Positions 20,417 through 31,844 of a stretch of DNA of 64,000 bases are shown one piece after another (within the stretch, counting starts at the first letter, position 1; the number at the start of each line of letters is the position of its first letter). The notes under the pieces were generated by a model that saw only the letters and a program-made list of their open reading frames with translations, searched no databases and was not told where the DNA came from. Both the position numbers and the translations under genes were made by a program. Source of the stretch: Heliocybe sulcata (taxonomy: Eukaryota > Basidiomycota > Agaricomycetes > Gloeophyllales > Gloeophyllaceae); the NCBI GenBank assembly GCA_004369045.1, contig ML213506.1, positions 1,548,732 to 1,612,731 of the forward strand, read 5' to 3'.

Positions 20417-21179
20417 ATGGGCTGTACGTCGTCTGAACGCTTCTCGTCACCGCGTATGCTGATAGGTTGCTCTAGCCAACAAACCCCGTGGACTTCAGGC
20501 AGCGCGCAAGCTTCGCAACGACCGTAGGGAGAACCGCTGGGTAAGTACATCTGCACCATACCGTCGTCGCTGGCAGTCTAATCGCTGCATTACTTTACCA
20601 CAGGCGGACAAGGCCTACAAGAAGCGTGCTCTCGGTAACATCTACAAAACCTCTCCCACCGGTGGTTCTTCGCACGCAAAGGGCATCGTTCTCGAGAAAG
20701 TTGGCGTCGAGGCCAAGCAGCCCAACTCTGCCATCCGCAAGTGCGTGCGTGTCCAGCTCATCAAGAACGGCAAGAAGGTCACCGCGTTCGTGCCGGTGAG
20801 TGCCCTGTTCCGCCCGCACTTCCTCCCCTTCGTCCCTTTCCATAAATGGAAGGGCGATACGGGTCTGGAGTCCCCGCGTCCCCTATTCGATATTCGCTTC
20901 TCTCTATCGAAACAGCTGCTGATGATTTGGCTTGATCTCATTGGCAGAACGACGGTTGTCTGAACTTCGTCGATGAGAACGACGAGGTCCTTATCTCCGG
21001 TTTCGGTCGCCGCGGTAAAGCCAAGGGTGATATCCCAGGTGTGCGTTTCAAGATCGTGAAGGTGTCGGGTGTCGGTCTGCTCGCGCTCTGGAAGGAGAAG
21101 AAGGTACGCAGTATTGCTCGTTCTTCATACGTAACCTCTGACTTGGTGTCGCCGTGAACAGGAGAAGCCCCGTTCATAA
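20417..21179 (+). CDS. RPS23: 40S ribosomal protein S23 (uS12)
   Basis: Decoding-centre protein of the small ribosomal subunit. Five coding exons can be set to the base. Exon 1 is only 7 nt (20417-20423, ATGGGCT). Exon 2 (20476-20540) gives [21 protein letters not shown], and exon 3 (20604-20795) [18 protein letters not shown] to KVTAFVP. Exon 4 (20948-21103) gives [18 protein letters not shown] to ALWKEKK, and exon 5 (21162-21179) EKPRS and stop. The universally conserved [10 protein letters not shown] loop is present; its Pro is the known target of the Tpa1/OGFOD1 prolyl hydroxylase. The total is about 145 aa, the normal length. The N-terminus MGSNKPRG depends on the small first exon. Confidence 0.97.
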
Positions 21180-21471
21180 TTATCTCAAACGACTTAGTGA
21201 TAGGACTTTGCCGTTGGTATCTGGGTCTCCCACTGCGCTATTCCACGCACATGATTGATCATGCTTGTACTGCCTATCCATGCCGCCTTCCGCTCTATAT
21301 GTTTTTCTTATCTCCTTGTAATCCAGTGCCCTCGCCTGGGGTCCAAAAGCATAGGCTAAGCGCAGTGGAGAGCAGTCGAGCAACAACCACCAAGCACGAT
21401 CTCAGGTGCAACATTATGTGGTATTATTGGCACTGAATCCATGTATCAACAAGCGGAGAAATGAGACAGAA

Positions 21472-23675
21472 TCAATGTTCGATTGCCTCTAGTAGAACTG
21501 AGGGCACAGCCGATGGTATTGGAACATCGACCCCGCGTCCCTCAAGGTACCTTTTGAGATCCGCAATAAGCTCCAGTTGTTCGTCTATGCTCAGTCCGCT
21601 GACAATCATCTGTAGAGCGGAGCCAACAGTAACGTGGTGTTCGCGGATGAGACTGCTGTAGTAGACGTAGGTGAAGACACCCATGAGGAACCTGAAGCAA
21701 AGACGTTCAGAACGGAACAACAAGAGCGGAAGATACAAGGCTTACTGGCAGTCCATGCGGTCCGTCATACCACCATGGCCTGGGATGCTGTGTCCAAAAT
21801 CTTTAATGTTGAAGGCACGCTTGAACCCAGATGCGAAGAAACCACCGAAGGGTGCGACCAAAGAGGCGAAGCATGCCATGACGAGCAGGTGCAGCTGGTA
21901 CCGAACGTATGGGATGGTAGTAATAGCCCGACCCAGCTGTACAACGGTATCAGTGGATCAGATAACGTATAATCCGTTGGGGAGACACCTACAATAGTCG
22001 ACAGAACGACACGCAACGGCGGAGGGATTTCCCAGTTCCTCCAAAGGAACACCGGGTTCCTATTGCAGGTGGCCGAATTCCACGCGCTCACGCCCAGATC
22101 GCGGACGGGACACACCATGTAGTCGAAGCGCATGAAGTACGTTCCCCATGCCACACCGAAGATCAAGGTGCAGAAGAACGCGCCCACGAAGCCTTCCACG
22201 GTCTTCTTGGGTGAGAGCTTGATGAGAGGCGTGCGTCCGAGGGTGATCCCGCAGATATAGGCGAAGACGTCGTTGCAGATGACGAGTGATGCGGGGACCC
22301 AGAACCAGATGAGGCCTTCCAGGATGTTGTTCACGATGAAGTGGCTGGGTGGATGTTAGCCAAGACATGTCGAAGGCAGAGAGGAGATGCACACACCTGG
22401 AGACCACGATGAGCAGGAGTGTCATATGCACCCAGCAGAACAGGCCGAACTGCTGCTTCAGATGACCGCGTTGCAGTGATGCTACGAAGCCCACGAAGCC
22501 AATAGTGTACAGCACAAAGCTAATGAAACGATGATTTGTTGCGAACGGTAATAGCTGGGCGTCTGCGAACACGACATGCTAGACGGGACAACGTATCTTT
22601 GTCCGGAGCTTGCGAACGGACTTGGAATGTATGCTCACCTTGAAGTAGTAGATGATGCTCTCGCCGTACAGGAAATAGTTCGTGACAGCAAAGAAGTACC
22701 AGTTGAGCGTCTTGCTCCAGGGATCCCGGCCTTCCGTCTCGTCATCGGCGTCGTCCGACTTTGGCCCTGCAAGCGTGAAGAGCGCCGTGACCTCGCGGTA
22801 CACAGCGGTCTGGCAAAGCATCACAAGTAGAATCATGTACGCATGCCCGAGTAGAAGGAGTCCTGCAGGAGTATTGAGCTACGTCCAGGATAAGGACGCA
22901 AGCTGATGCTCACCTATGAATCCGCCTATCATGATGAACGTCCATAGCGTTCGGACGAAGAAGCTTTGTCTTTTCTTCGTTTTTTCTGCGTCCTCAGCCT
23001 TCTTGCCATCCTCCGGCTCCGGCTCCGGTGCCTTTACTGTACTCTTGCCCTCCGTCTGTTCCTCCGCAGTCTCAGGTTTTGATGGGTGTACTGCTGTACC
23101 ATTTGTCGGTGGACGTGCATCGCCCTTCTCAGTCTTCGCGAGGGCACTGTCATCCAGTTTTGAAGGTATCGAAGATGGCAGCGATGGGGCAGGAGGTTCC
23201 GTCGGCTTGGCTTGGACGGGTGGGACAGATGCGGACAATGCGTTGTCCTGCTTCAACTGTGGTATCGTCAGACTATCCGCATCACTTTCGACTTCCACTG
23301 GATTCGATTCGCTGCCTAGGACAGGGACAGGCAGTCTTCCGTTCGCGGGTTCTGGTGTTGAATCCCCATTGGCATTGGGCGCCTTCACGGCGGCTTTTTG
23401 CTGCTGCTTTTTCTCAAGTCGCGCTGCTTTGGCAGCTTTCCTCTGAGCGGTTTTAGATAGTTTGGAAGGCACTGACGATTTGCTGTAGGAAGTTTGAAAT
23501 GTCAAATAGACGGCTGGGTAAGAAGCGAGAGGAGTACGTGCCTCGGCACTAATGGGTCAACAGTGGCCTCGGAGGTCTCTTCGGCGTCGCTTTCCTCGCC
23601 AGAGTCGACGGCCAGGGCTGCGAACCCCGTCTGGGACGCAAAGGATGGTCGTTCGGTTTGGGACGGCCTGCTCAT
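21472..23675 (-). CDS. CDS1: CDP-diacylglycerol synthase (phosphatidate cytidylyltransferase)
   Basis: Makes CDP-diacylglycerol from phosphatidate and CTP in the ER, the branch point for phosphatidylinositol and cardiolipin. The catalytic core shows [66 protein letters not shown] and the signature [20 protein letters not shown], with several TM helices. It ends SVLLEAIEH (stop 21472-21474). The start [18 protein letters not shown] (ATG 23673-23675) precedes an acidic stretch. After an intron (about 23480-23540) comes a long Lys/Ala- and Pro/Glu-rich disordered region ([18 protein letters not shown]). The first helix ([13 protein letters not shown]) therefore begins only after about 230 residues, compared with a short N-tail in yeast Cds1. 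A separate upstream start closer to the core cannot be ruled out. Confidence 0.92.
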
Positions 23676-23944
23676 TGTATGCGTCGATACTGGAAGTGCA
23701 TGACACGTGAATGCACACTTTTGTAGGCGCGTCTGCGGCCGAAGTGACGTACTGGTCAGGCATGCATCCTCCTTTTGCGAACTGCCCCGCCACAACTCCG
23801 TATGTATGCGCAGAAGCTGTATTATTAATTCTACGTCCGCATCGTGTACAATGCATGCTATACGACAAGTCCGATGATGCTGAAGAAATACAACAAAGCC
23901 TGAGATACACCGTGACCCCGATACCCACATGCGGTCGAAAGCAT
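23676..23944. other. short intergenic region between TOP1 and CDS1
   Basis: Head-to-tail minus-strand neighbours separated by 269 bp, which must contain the TOP1 3' UTR and the CDS1 promoter. Nothing specific is seen. Confidence 0.5.
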
Positions 23945-26900
23945 TCAGAATCTCCAGTCTTCGTCGACTTCCATAGCCCACGGGACTAAGAGCGTCGTCA
24001 GTGACAGAAGGCCAGAGTATGTGAAGCAAACGTACACTTGGTGAGGAGGGTCTTGGAGAACAACTTCTCAATTGGAACGTCGTGTTGTTTACACCATGCG
24101 GTAGTTATTCTGAAGAACGATGCAGTCAGAAATCAATCGCGGGCACACCTCACGTCAGGCTCACCTAGGATCAAGATAGTTGATTTTACTAGGAATCCCA
24201 TTCGTTAATGCATGTCTTCAAACCCAGGGAGTACGGGACTCACCTCGTCCCGAGCGCCACTTCCTTGCCAGCTTCTCGGTCTACCATCTGAAGCTTGGCA
24301 ATCTTGATCTTCTCGTCCAGCTTATGGACGGCCTCCTCGATCTTTTCAATTGGCTTCGTTCCCCTGCCCGCGAACAACTTCCCAGTCTGCCGCTCCTTCC
24401 TAGCATGCTTATGCTCGGCCTCGATCTCTTTAATCCTCTCCTTCAGCACGGACTCGGGCTGAGGCTTGCTGCCCTCCTCGACCGCCTTCTCATTCTCCTT
24501 CGCGAACTTCTTCTCCGCCCTCTCTATGTCCTTGGCCTTCAGTCGCTCTTCATGCTCTAGCATCCAATCATCGTCCAGATCAGACTCGTCTTGGGCGTAC
24601 TCCTTCTTCTTCTTCAACTTGCCAGTGGGATCTACGTGGAACAAGAACTGTCGGGTTCTCCTTCGTTCGTACTTGAGCGCTCGAATCTAAAAAGGGCGCA
24701 TATCAGCATATGTCTCGACTTCGCCTCCGACCCACCCACCTTATCCCGCATCTTCTCCATGGACTGTTCATGCGTCTTCGGCACACTCCGTTGATGGTTA
24801 CACAGAATGGCCACCATACGATTGGCGTGGTTATACGCCGCAAGCTTTTCCTGGACCGTGCCCTTTTCTGGAGTGCCTTGATCCAGCTGCTCTTGGAATG
24901 TAATGGACGCATTGTATGTACGGAACACTTTTGCCGTCAGACCCTTCATGTAATTCTGCAGATGCTTATTCAATCCCGACGTCTGCAAATATAGAGTTAT
25001 TAGAATGCAATTATAGCGTCGCCCACGTGAACCTACGGTGACACGATCGAACAAATCGTCCTGGTCCTCCTTACCCGACTTGAATATGCGGATATTCTTG
25101 AAGACTTGCTGGTCCACCGGCACGCGGTTGTAGTATCGGATGGAGTCTTTACCCAGGAAGTCAAAGATAATGAAATTCGGCTGCTCCAGGGTAACATGTT
25201 CGCAGCGCAGCGAGCAACAGCCTACGGTATCCGCTTCGTCCTCGCCTTTCTCATTGCCAGCTCGCAATGCCAAACGATCGATGAAATACATGGCAGTGGC
25301 TCGCTGACGGTCAGCCATGACCTTGTTCTTTAGGTGCTCAGTGTAGTCACGACGGATACGGTCAACGTGATTCTATAGGCAAATTAGTACATGGCATAAC
25401 GGTGGCTGACAAACAATCGAACCTTGAGCTCACGCGCTTTCTCGAATTTGACCATGTCGCTCTGACCCTTGAGAGAACTGCCGGCGGCCAGGAAGACGTA
25501 CTTGTAGTTGCCGTTAACGTTCTCAGTCCAGCAAGCTAGCCAAGTGACGGTCTTGTCATGGATGACGGCCTTCCACTTGCCGGGCATATTGGGTTCGGGT
25601 ATGGTAGCGCCCTCGGCGATATTGATTGTGATATCCTCGGGACGTACGCGGAGCTGATAACGTGAAGATGGTCGAATGCCATGCAGACCTGGACGAGAAC
25701 ATACTGACCTTCAGGCATCCTTTCTTGGGATGCTCTCCTCGACCTCTGAACAGGTCCGGAGGCTCGACCCTGAAGTTGCCGACTTTCTCTTTGCGACCGT
25801 CCAACAAACAAGTAGCATATTTCTCCTCGGCTTTCTTCTTCTCTTCCTTGAGCTCCCTCTTCTCAATCGTGGACATGGCCTTTTTCTTAGCCCGCTCGGC
25901 CTCGAAGTATTCATACATAGGGCGGAAGTCGCAAAGTCGGAAGTCAGTTATCCTGGTTCCGTCGCGCTGCCGGGAGATTTGAGCATCTTCTTAGCATATA
26001 GTCAGATAATAAAGCTTACTGGAGGGTGTTTGGCTAGAACCTTCTGCCAGTCGTGAAAGAAGTTCTGATTGAACACTTCATCTTTGGCATGGTCCGTCTC
26101 GAGAATCTTGGCGTAAAAGCCTGCTACCTCTTCTGATTCTGGCGGAAGGTTCACGTCTTGCCCTGCGAACGATAGTCAGCACAGAACTCGGACCATGCAG
26201 ACGATGCGTACCATTGTATCTCATCTTCACATGGTGAGGGAGCGGCTCATACGGAGGAGGGAAGAATACGCCATTGTGTTCCAAGGTCTGCCACTTCTCC
26301 CCAGACTCGTTGGCCTCCTTCTCCCACCATTTGTACACCTCATCGGGCTCTTCCGTCTCCTCCTTCTTCTTCCTCCCCTTTGCCTTCTTCTCTGGCTGTT
26401 CAGACTCCTCCTTCTTGGCTTTCGCCTTGGTTGTCCTCTTCTTCGCCTTTGGAGCCTCCGAACCGGATGCAGCGTCCTCCTCCTTCACCTTCTTCACGGA
26501 CGCCTTCTTCGCCGTAGCTCTCTTCTTCTTCACCGGCTTCTCCTCCTCAGAAGAGTACGCATAGCCCTCTAGTTTAACTTTCCGCTTGGCACGAGGAGGC
26601 GCCTTCTCCTTCGGAAGGGGCATATCGTCCTCAGAGTCCCAGAAAGCATCATCCTCCGACTCCTGCTTCATCTTCTTCTTCGGCGGTTGTCGCGCCTTGC
26701 CGTTAGCAGCCCCCTTCTTAGTAGTCGGAGGCTTCTGGTCCTCCGAGTCGCTGGAGATATGGTCCTTGCTCTTCGCGCCACGCGCCTTGCCCTTGACCGC
26801 ACTCGCAGGTACAGTAGTTGCCCCGGTTGCGCCAGGCATGGGCACAGCAGCACTCTTGGCCGGAGAAGACGCAAGAGGCACATCATCGTCGCTAGAGTCG

Positions 26901-27187
26901 CTGTCGACAGCCTTCTTGCGCTTTAATGACCGAGCAGGTGTCGCTGTCTCTGACCTGCCACGGGTGGCTTGAGACTGCATGATATCCCCTCGTCAATTGA
27001 GTACACGAGAGATCCAGCAGAATGTACGCACGAGTGGCATATCGTCGTCGTCGCTGGTCATCGGGGAGGACTCTCTGGCGCCATGCGAGGCCCCATTTCC
27101 ATTGACAGCAGCACGGCGTCCGTTCTTCGCGGGAGATGAAGCCAGGGGTCGGTCGTCGTCCGACGCAGAGCCGGAAAGGCTGGACAT
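23945..27187 (-). CDS. TOP1: DNA topoisomerase I (type IB)
   Basis: Relaxes supercoils ahead of polymerases by nicking one strand through a 3'-phosphotyrosine. The start is [15 protein letters not shown] (ATG 27185-27187). A long charged N-terminus (about 300 residues, Lys/Glu/Ser with repeated [16 protein letters not shown]-like blocks) is typical for nuclear localisation. The core starts at [22 protein letters not shown] and continues [48 protein letters not shown], the [20 protein letters not shown]-type active-site region (with ALRAGNEK), and [14 protein letters not shown] coiled linker follows ([28 protein letters not shown]). Small 3' exons give SKINYLDPR with the catalytic Tyr (about 24160-24185), [19 protein letters not shown], and [12 protein letters not shown] with the stop at 23945-23947. 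All expected elements are present. Confidence 0.96.
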
Positions 27188-27484
27188 CCTCGCTTCGCTC
27201 TTCGACGAGCGGCAGGTAGCACACTAGGCGGTAAAGGCGACGATGTGGGAACGACAAGAGGAGTTCGACGGCTGGCCCGAGCGTGTCTCGACTATAAGTA
27301 GTTGGTGCGCTGTTGGCAAGTCTGATGGAACCGGCCCTACAGCAGTCACGCCACCTGTGCCTCCCCTTTGCCGAAGGCAGCACCCGGTCTGTATTCTGCC
27401 AACGTCTACTACAGCCAGGTGCGTCGTCGAGCTCGCTATGTGCCATGAATCTAACCCAGCAGTGTTTCTAGGGAACTCTAAAAT
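27188..27484. promoter_or_regulatory. divergent promoter region TOP1 / NDUFB3
   Basis: 297 bp between the two start codons, shared by both genes. No clear TATA or named box. Confidence 0.45.
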
Positions 27485-27688
27485 ATGGCCCCACCGACGC
27501 TCTACCGAGACCCGTGGGCCAAACTCGAGGCCTGGCGCAAGACCCCCGCATACTTCAGCCGGCGCGCAATGTTCGGGAACATGTTCCCTGGGTTTGGCAT
27601 TGCAGTCGTAGCCTTCTCAGCATACGTCGCTTGGGATAAGCTCTTCAACCCTGCCAACGTTCACGACGATCACCACAGTCACCACTAG
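27485..27688 (+). CDS. NADH:ubiquinone oxidoreductase B12 subunit (NDUFB3-like)
   Basis: A small accessory subunit in the membrane arm of mitochondrial complex I. The single exon of 67 codons starts MAPPTLYRDPWAKLEAWRK and continues TPAYFSRRAMFGNMFPG, then a single TM helix (GIAVVAFSAYVAWDKLF), and ends in a His-rich tail (HDDHHSHH). The order of DPWAKxEAWR, FSRxxxFxxxFPG and one helix matches the B12 family and its usual length. It is head-to-head with TOP1. Confidence 0.85.
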   Translation: MAPPTLYRDPWAKLEAWRKTPAYFSRRAMFGNMFPGFGIAVVAFSAYVAWDKLFNPANVHDDHHSHH

Positions 27689-28361
27689 AACCCTTACCCT
27701 GAAGCGCCAGGACCACGCACGTCGTACGTTCGAATACGTTTCAGCCTCTCCTCGCTCACCGAAGGTATCCTTCCAGGTATCTTGTTCTGTGCCCGAGATC
27801 TTCCGCCACAGAGGGTTGATCGCCTCGGCATAGCAGACTCTGACGCTCTGATTGCCTTTGTCGCCATTGCTGCCAATGAAATACCTGCCTTGTGCTCTCA
27901 ATGGAGCGGAAGCTTTTCCTATTAATACTGAATACCGAAGCTAGCATGGGTACCGAGCGCGCCACTCCGGCCAATTTGCAGCGTCCCTGGCGGGAACTAC
28001 GTCGGCGTTCTAGTGGAAATCAATTCATACAACTGATCGCGGATACAAAGCATGTCATTCGTTATCAGTATGGTCAAACAGGAATAACGTTGGAAACTAC
28101 TCTATACACAGTTAGACTATAGGAAACAAGGTAAAATGTCAGAGCTACCGATCAACCTGAGAGTACTTCAATCGTACTAAATACAGCAAAACATGAGCGA
28201 TTACTAGCAGCTACAGTGGCGTAAGGTGGAATCTCGAACGACAGCAGAATAGAACTCGAATGCGCGACCTTATGTCGCCCGTAATAAAAATGTCATAAAA
28301 AGTGCGTCCCGGGGTGTCGTAAAATCGTCCAGCGGCATAAACCCACAGGCAACCAACTTCC
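27689..28361. other. convergent intergenic region, no gene seen
   Basis: About 670 bp between NDUFB3 and the terpene cyclase gene, converging. Small open frames are without domain or splice support. The 28050-28200 part is comparatively AT-rich. Confidence 0.5.
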
Positions 28362-30120
28362 TTAGAAGTTGGTCTTGAGAGCATGACTTCGTATCACGCT
28401 GTGGGACAGCCAGGACATGAAGCGGCGGCGAACCAATGATAACCGTGACGAGCTGCGCTTGACGCGCCGCGACGTGGCCCCTTCGTGCTTGACAGGCGTC
28501 ACAGTCCGCGACGTGGGTGCGGACGCTGGCATGTCGCCCAAGGCTTCGAGAGCCCGGATAGCAAACGCAGTCGCCAGACCGCGGTTCCCGATGTTGATGT
28601 CCGACGACCCGTACTTGTAGATCCACCCCATCTCCCAGCCGCCGTCCTCGCATTGAAGGGGCAGGAGCGTCCGCAGATCGACATCGTCCCTGATGCCAAC
28701 CGCTGCGCATGTGAGGATGCGCATGGAAAGCGCCAGAGCGTCTCCCTCGACGCCGATGCGCTCCTGGATCCGCTCCCTGAGGAGATCGTAGAAGAGCTCC
28801 TGCAGCTCGGCGTCGTTGGCTTTGCGCAGTAGCCGGCTGAGGAAATAGAGGAAGCACTCGGCACAGGCGTAGTACCGCGTCCCTTCGAGGTAGGCACGGT
28901 GGAGCAACACCTCCCGTATCCATGCGAGGGTTCCTCGGAGCTCTGACTGGCGGTTGTGCGTGTAGAAGAGACTGAGCACGTTCACGCACACGACCGGGTC
29001 GAATCGAGGTCGGTTGTGGTCGAAATACGTCTATAAGCAGGGTCTCAGCGAGTGTAAGACCGCTAAGGAGATTATGACCCACCATCACGATGCCGTCGGG
29101 GTTAACGTATTCAAGCATTTCATCCATGACGGACTGGACCATGGCCTCGTCCGTCGCGAAGGTTGTTAATCCTAGCGAGGTAGAGTCCAGATCGTCGGGG
29201 AACTCTTCAGTCGTGAGGACAGGTTTGCCTTTATATAAGAGTCAGCGAGACGTTTGTTAAGCGAGGTGAGCCTAACTCACCGGCGAAGAAGTTCCATTTA
29301 CGAGGTACTTCTTCAGGGAGATTAACGAGGCGCCTGCGGATATTACAGATTAGCATAGCGTTATAGTGTTTCGGCCTGCAGCTTACCTGTCTTGAGTGAC
29401 GTCCATGATCATTAATTGAGCAAATGTTTCGGGTACCATAACTCCCGTGTTCGTGTAAGAATGGAGACGACCTGCGTTCGAGTGCAGGAAGCCCCAGCCC
29501 CTCTGGACGGGATCGCCGATAAGATTACGCAGTGCTCTAATGACCTTTTCTTGATTATCGAAGACGATACCGTACATGCCAAGCGATCGGGCGACGAGGA
29601 CATTCTCGAGCTTGTCGTCGATGTAAACAGTGGAGGAGGGGTCAAGCGCTGCGCCGTCCACGACATATCTGTAGAAACCCAGATTGGGCTTGCGCTCGCC
29701 TGCGTCCGACGACTTGTAGACGTCGTCAAAGACAGACCAGTCGGTAGGTTTTGTACGGAGGAAGGCGTAGTCGGGTTTGGAGATGTTGGACATGGCCAGT
29801 ACACGGAGCTGACCATTGGTCTCTGACTTGAGTTGCCGGAGGAAGGCGATCATGTCGTCATTCGATGTGAGACTGTCCCGGGCTTCGTCCATGGCATGCT
29901 CTATCTCGACGGGGTCGTAGGGGGGAAAGTCCTGAGACAATTGGCGATAGCATTCGTCCTGCGTATAAAGTCCGCGTTCGTATAGTCGCCATGTCGGCGA
30001 GGTCATCATCGCCTTTAGTGTGCGCGCTGAGATGCTGGTCTTTGTGGTGGAGGACCAGGTGAAAAGGACATCTCCAATGTCGCATATGAGGGTTGTGAAT
30101 GTGCGGTAGGGCGCGACCAT
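28362..30120 (-). CDS. HAD-domain/terpene cyclase fusion, putative drimane-type sesquiterpene synthase (AstC family)
   Basis: Fungal members of this family cyclise farnesyl diphosphate by protonation to drimane-type products (drimenol, albicanol). Exon 1 (about 29391-30120) encodes an N-terminal HAD fold: MVAPYRTFTTLICDIGDVLF carries motif I, followed by LRVLAMSNISKPDY (motif II Ser/Asn), KPNLGFYRYVV (motif III Lys) and STVYIDDKLENV (motif IV acids). In motif I the residue two after the first Asp is Gly. Two short introns lead to RLVNLPEEVPRKWNFFAG and then the class II cyclase part, KPVLTTEEFPDDLDSTSLGL, whose DLDSTS (29176-29193) matches the DxDTT acid motif. The last exon is alpha-helical (RPRFDPVVCVNVLSLFY, EDGGWEMGWIYKYGSS), ends SHALKTNF, and stops at 28362. 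About 540 aa, normal for the fusion. No cytochrome P450 or other terpene gene lies nearby. Confidence 0.85.
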
Positions 30121-31282
30121 GGCTGGAGGAGGGGGGTGTTCCTTTCATGTGGGCAGGAGGCGATTAAATAATTTTGGAGGACGAGGTAAGAGTGTTTGGG
30201 GCAGAAGGAAATTCGCTAGTATAGATCATCTCCACTTACGTACTGGTATTCTTGCCAGGAGGCACGCTAAAGAAGGCTGGTGCGGTCCGGCAGAACATGA
30301 CGAGAGAAGAAGTGATGCGGCCAACAGGCAGCGCAAGACCGAAGCGAGTATGGGCGGGAGAACTGAGCAGGCAGCTCGCCAATATTTCAAACACGGGCAT
30401 GCCACACTCCATCCAGAGCACTCGGGATCTCCCCGACCGTCCTCTGCCCCTGCCACATCCTAACAACAAGTCTTTATTAAAATTCATTTCAGCGTAACGA
30501 TCGCCGGCCACCGCTTGATCGCCGGTATGGCCAGCCCAATGTGGCACCCTCCTGGGAATGCCACACCTGCCACACCCAACTCGACACTCCTCTCCTGCGC
30601 CTCACACAGACTCTCGCACCTACGCGTTTACACGCCGCCTACGATCAGCGCACGCAAATAGTCGACCACACCACCGGCTCTCTGATCACGCCCACTATGC
30701 CAAATAGCGCTTGTTCAGTTATAGTATAGCGCTCTCCAATCCTAGTCTACCTTCTCCTCGAATCAGGGCAAATGAGGAACATTCTTGGACGCCTTCATTG
30801 CCCGTCGCTCTGGGCCCCAACTTCCTCAATCGCGCACAATACGCTCTCGCCATGGATCTACGTGCATGGAAGGAAGCCTTCGCCGGCCCTACATGACACC
30901 CGTCCCTTTTCCATCTTCTCAAGTAAATAGTCGCCAGCGTTTGTTCGATGGGACTCTAGCGCTGCGCAGGAACGTATCGCACTCCTCGGCGTTGAACGGA
31001 TTTCACGTGGTCCAGCGCCCATTGCCTTGGTCCGCCCTGGACTTCAAGTAGCGCCTTTAATCTCGAGATGGTATCGCCTTCGACTACCTCTTCACGGCAG
31101 GTTAGCACGTACGGCTAGCGGAATTATCATGCCGCGAAGCTAAGGCAGTATCGGCCATTATCTCCACTGCATCTGCTCCAGAACAGTGATGAACACATAC
31201 CTCTAACATGGCCCGCGATACCACGCGATTTATGCAATTGCGTCCGGGCTACTCATGACGAATGGGTTGCGTTGAGATCCTG

Positions 31283-31844
31283 CTAGGGAACAACATTCAT
31301 TTCCGAGCGATATCTGATGCTGAGACCAGCTCTCCTCCGCCCTCTGTCCGCTTGTCTGCCTCGGACTAGATACCCCGGGCCCGCGCAGGAGTACCGTGGT
31401 TCCGCGGCCGGTGGAAGTATGACAAAGAAATCTCCCGGCGCCCTAATGGTTTCAGCCACCAGTGTCTTCAGTCGGGGAGAAATTTTAGACTCGACCAGTT
31501 TCCAGGAATTGAGAAGGGTCGCATAGAGGGCGGCCGTTTCATGGCCCGATAGAAGACGAGCGCAGTCGCCGAGGGCAGAACGCGAGGTCAAGGTGGACCT
31601 GCAAATACAGATAACAAGCTTGTCATGAATGAATTTACCGTCACTGGGATGGGTCCCCGCCCCAACAGATTGTGTTGGTGATGTCTTCTGGTGCCTCGGG
31701 CCGAAGACGTAAACGAGCAAGAAAGTCGAAACGGTGCCAGCGAGAGGACTGATAATCTGATGTATCCGGCGCGTGCAGCTGCTGGAAGACAGAATGAGGC
31801 GATATCGGGCGGACCTCCTGCATGCGGCTAGAAGGCGGAGGCAT
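31283..31844 (-). CDS. possible small two-exon hypothetical gene
   Basis: An open exon starts MPPPSSRMQEVRPISP at 31844 and continues SRWHRFDFLARLRLRPEA. A short intron (about 50 bp, GTGACG to TTTGCAG, near 31600-31652) keeps the frame into STLTSRSALGDCARLLSGHE and LKTLVAETIRAPGDFFVILP, with the stop at 31283. About 165 residues. I recognise no family. The support is only the joined frame with splice signals and a reasonably protein-like composition, so it may be a chance frame or part of a longer gene. Confidence 0.3.

Noticed and set aside
22916-23456. Long + strand frames opposite the CDS1 N-terminus
   Set aside because: They mirror a low-complexity Lys/Ala/Glu-rich coding region; such composition leaves the opposite strand open by chance.
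26195-26972. Leucine- and phenylalanine-rich + strand frames resembling membrane proteins
   Set aside because: They are the reverse of the Lys/Glu-rich topoisomerase I N-terminus; antisense of AAG/GAG codons reads as Leu and Phe.
30236-30547. Minus-strand frame with a presequence-like end (FCRTAPAFFSVPPGKN) and a good splice donor at 30240
   Set aside because: Any following exon would collide with the start of the HAD-cyclase gene, no acceptor fits, and no family was recognised.
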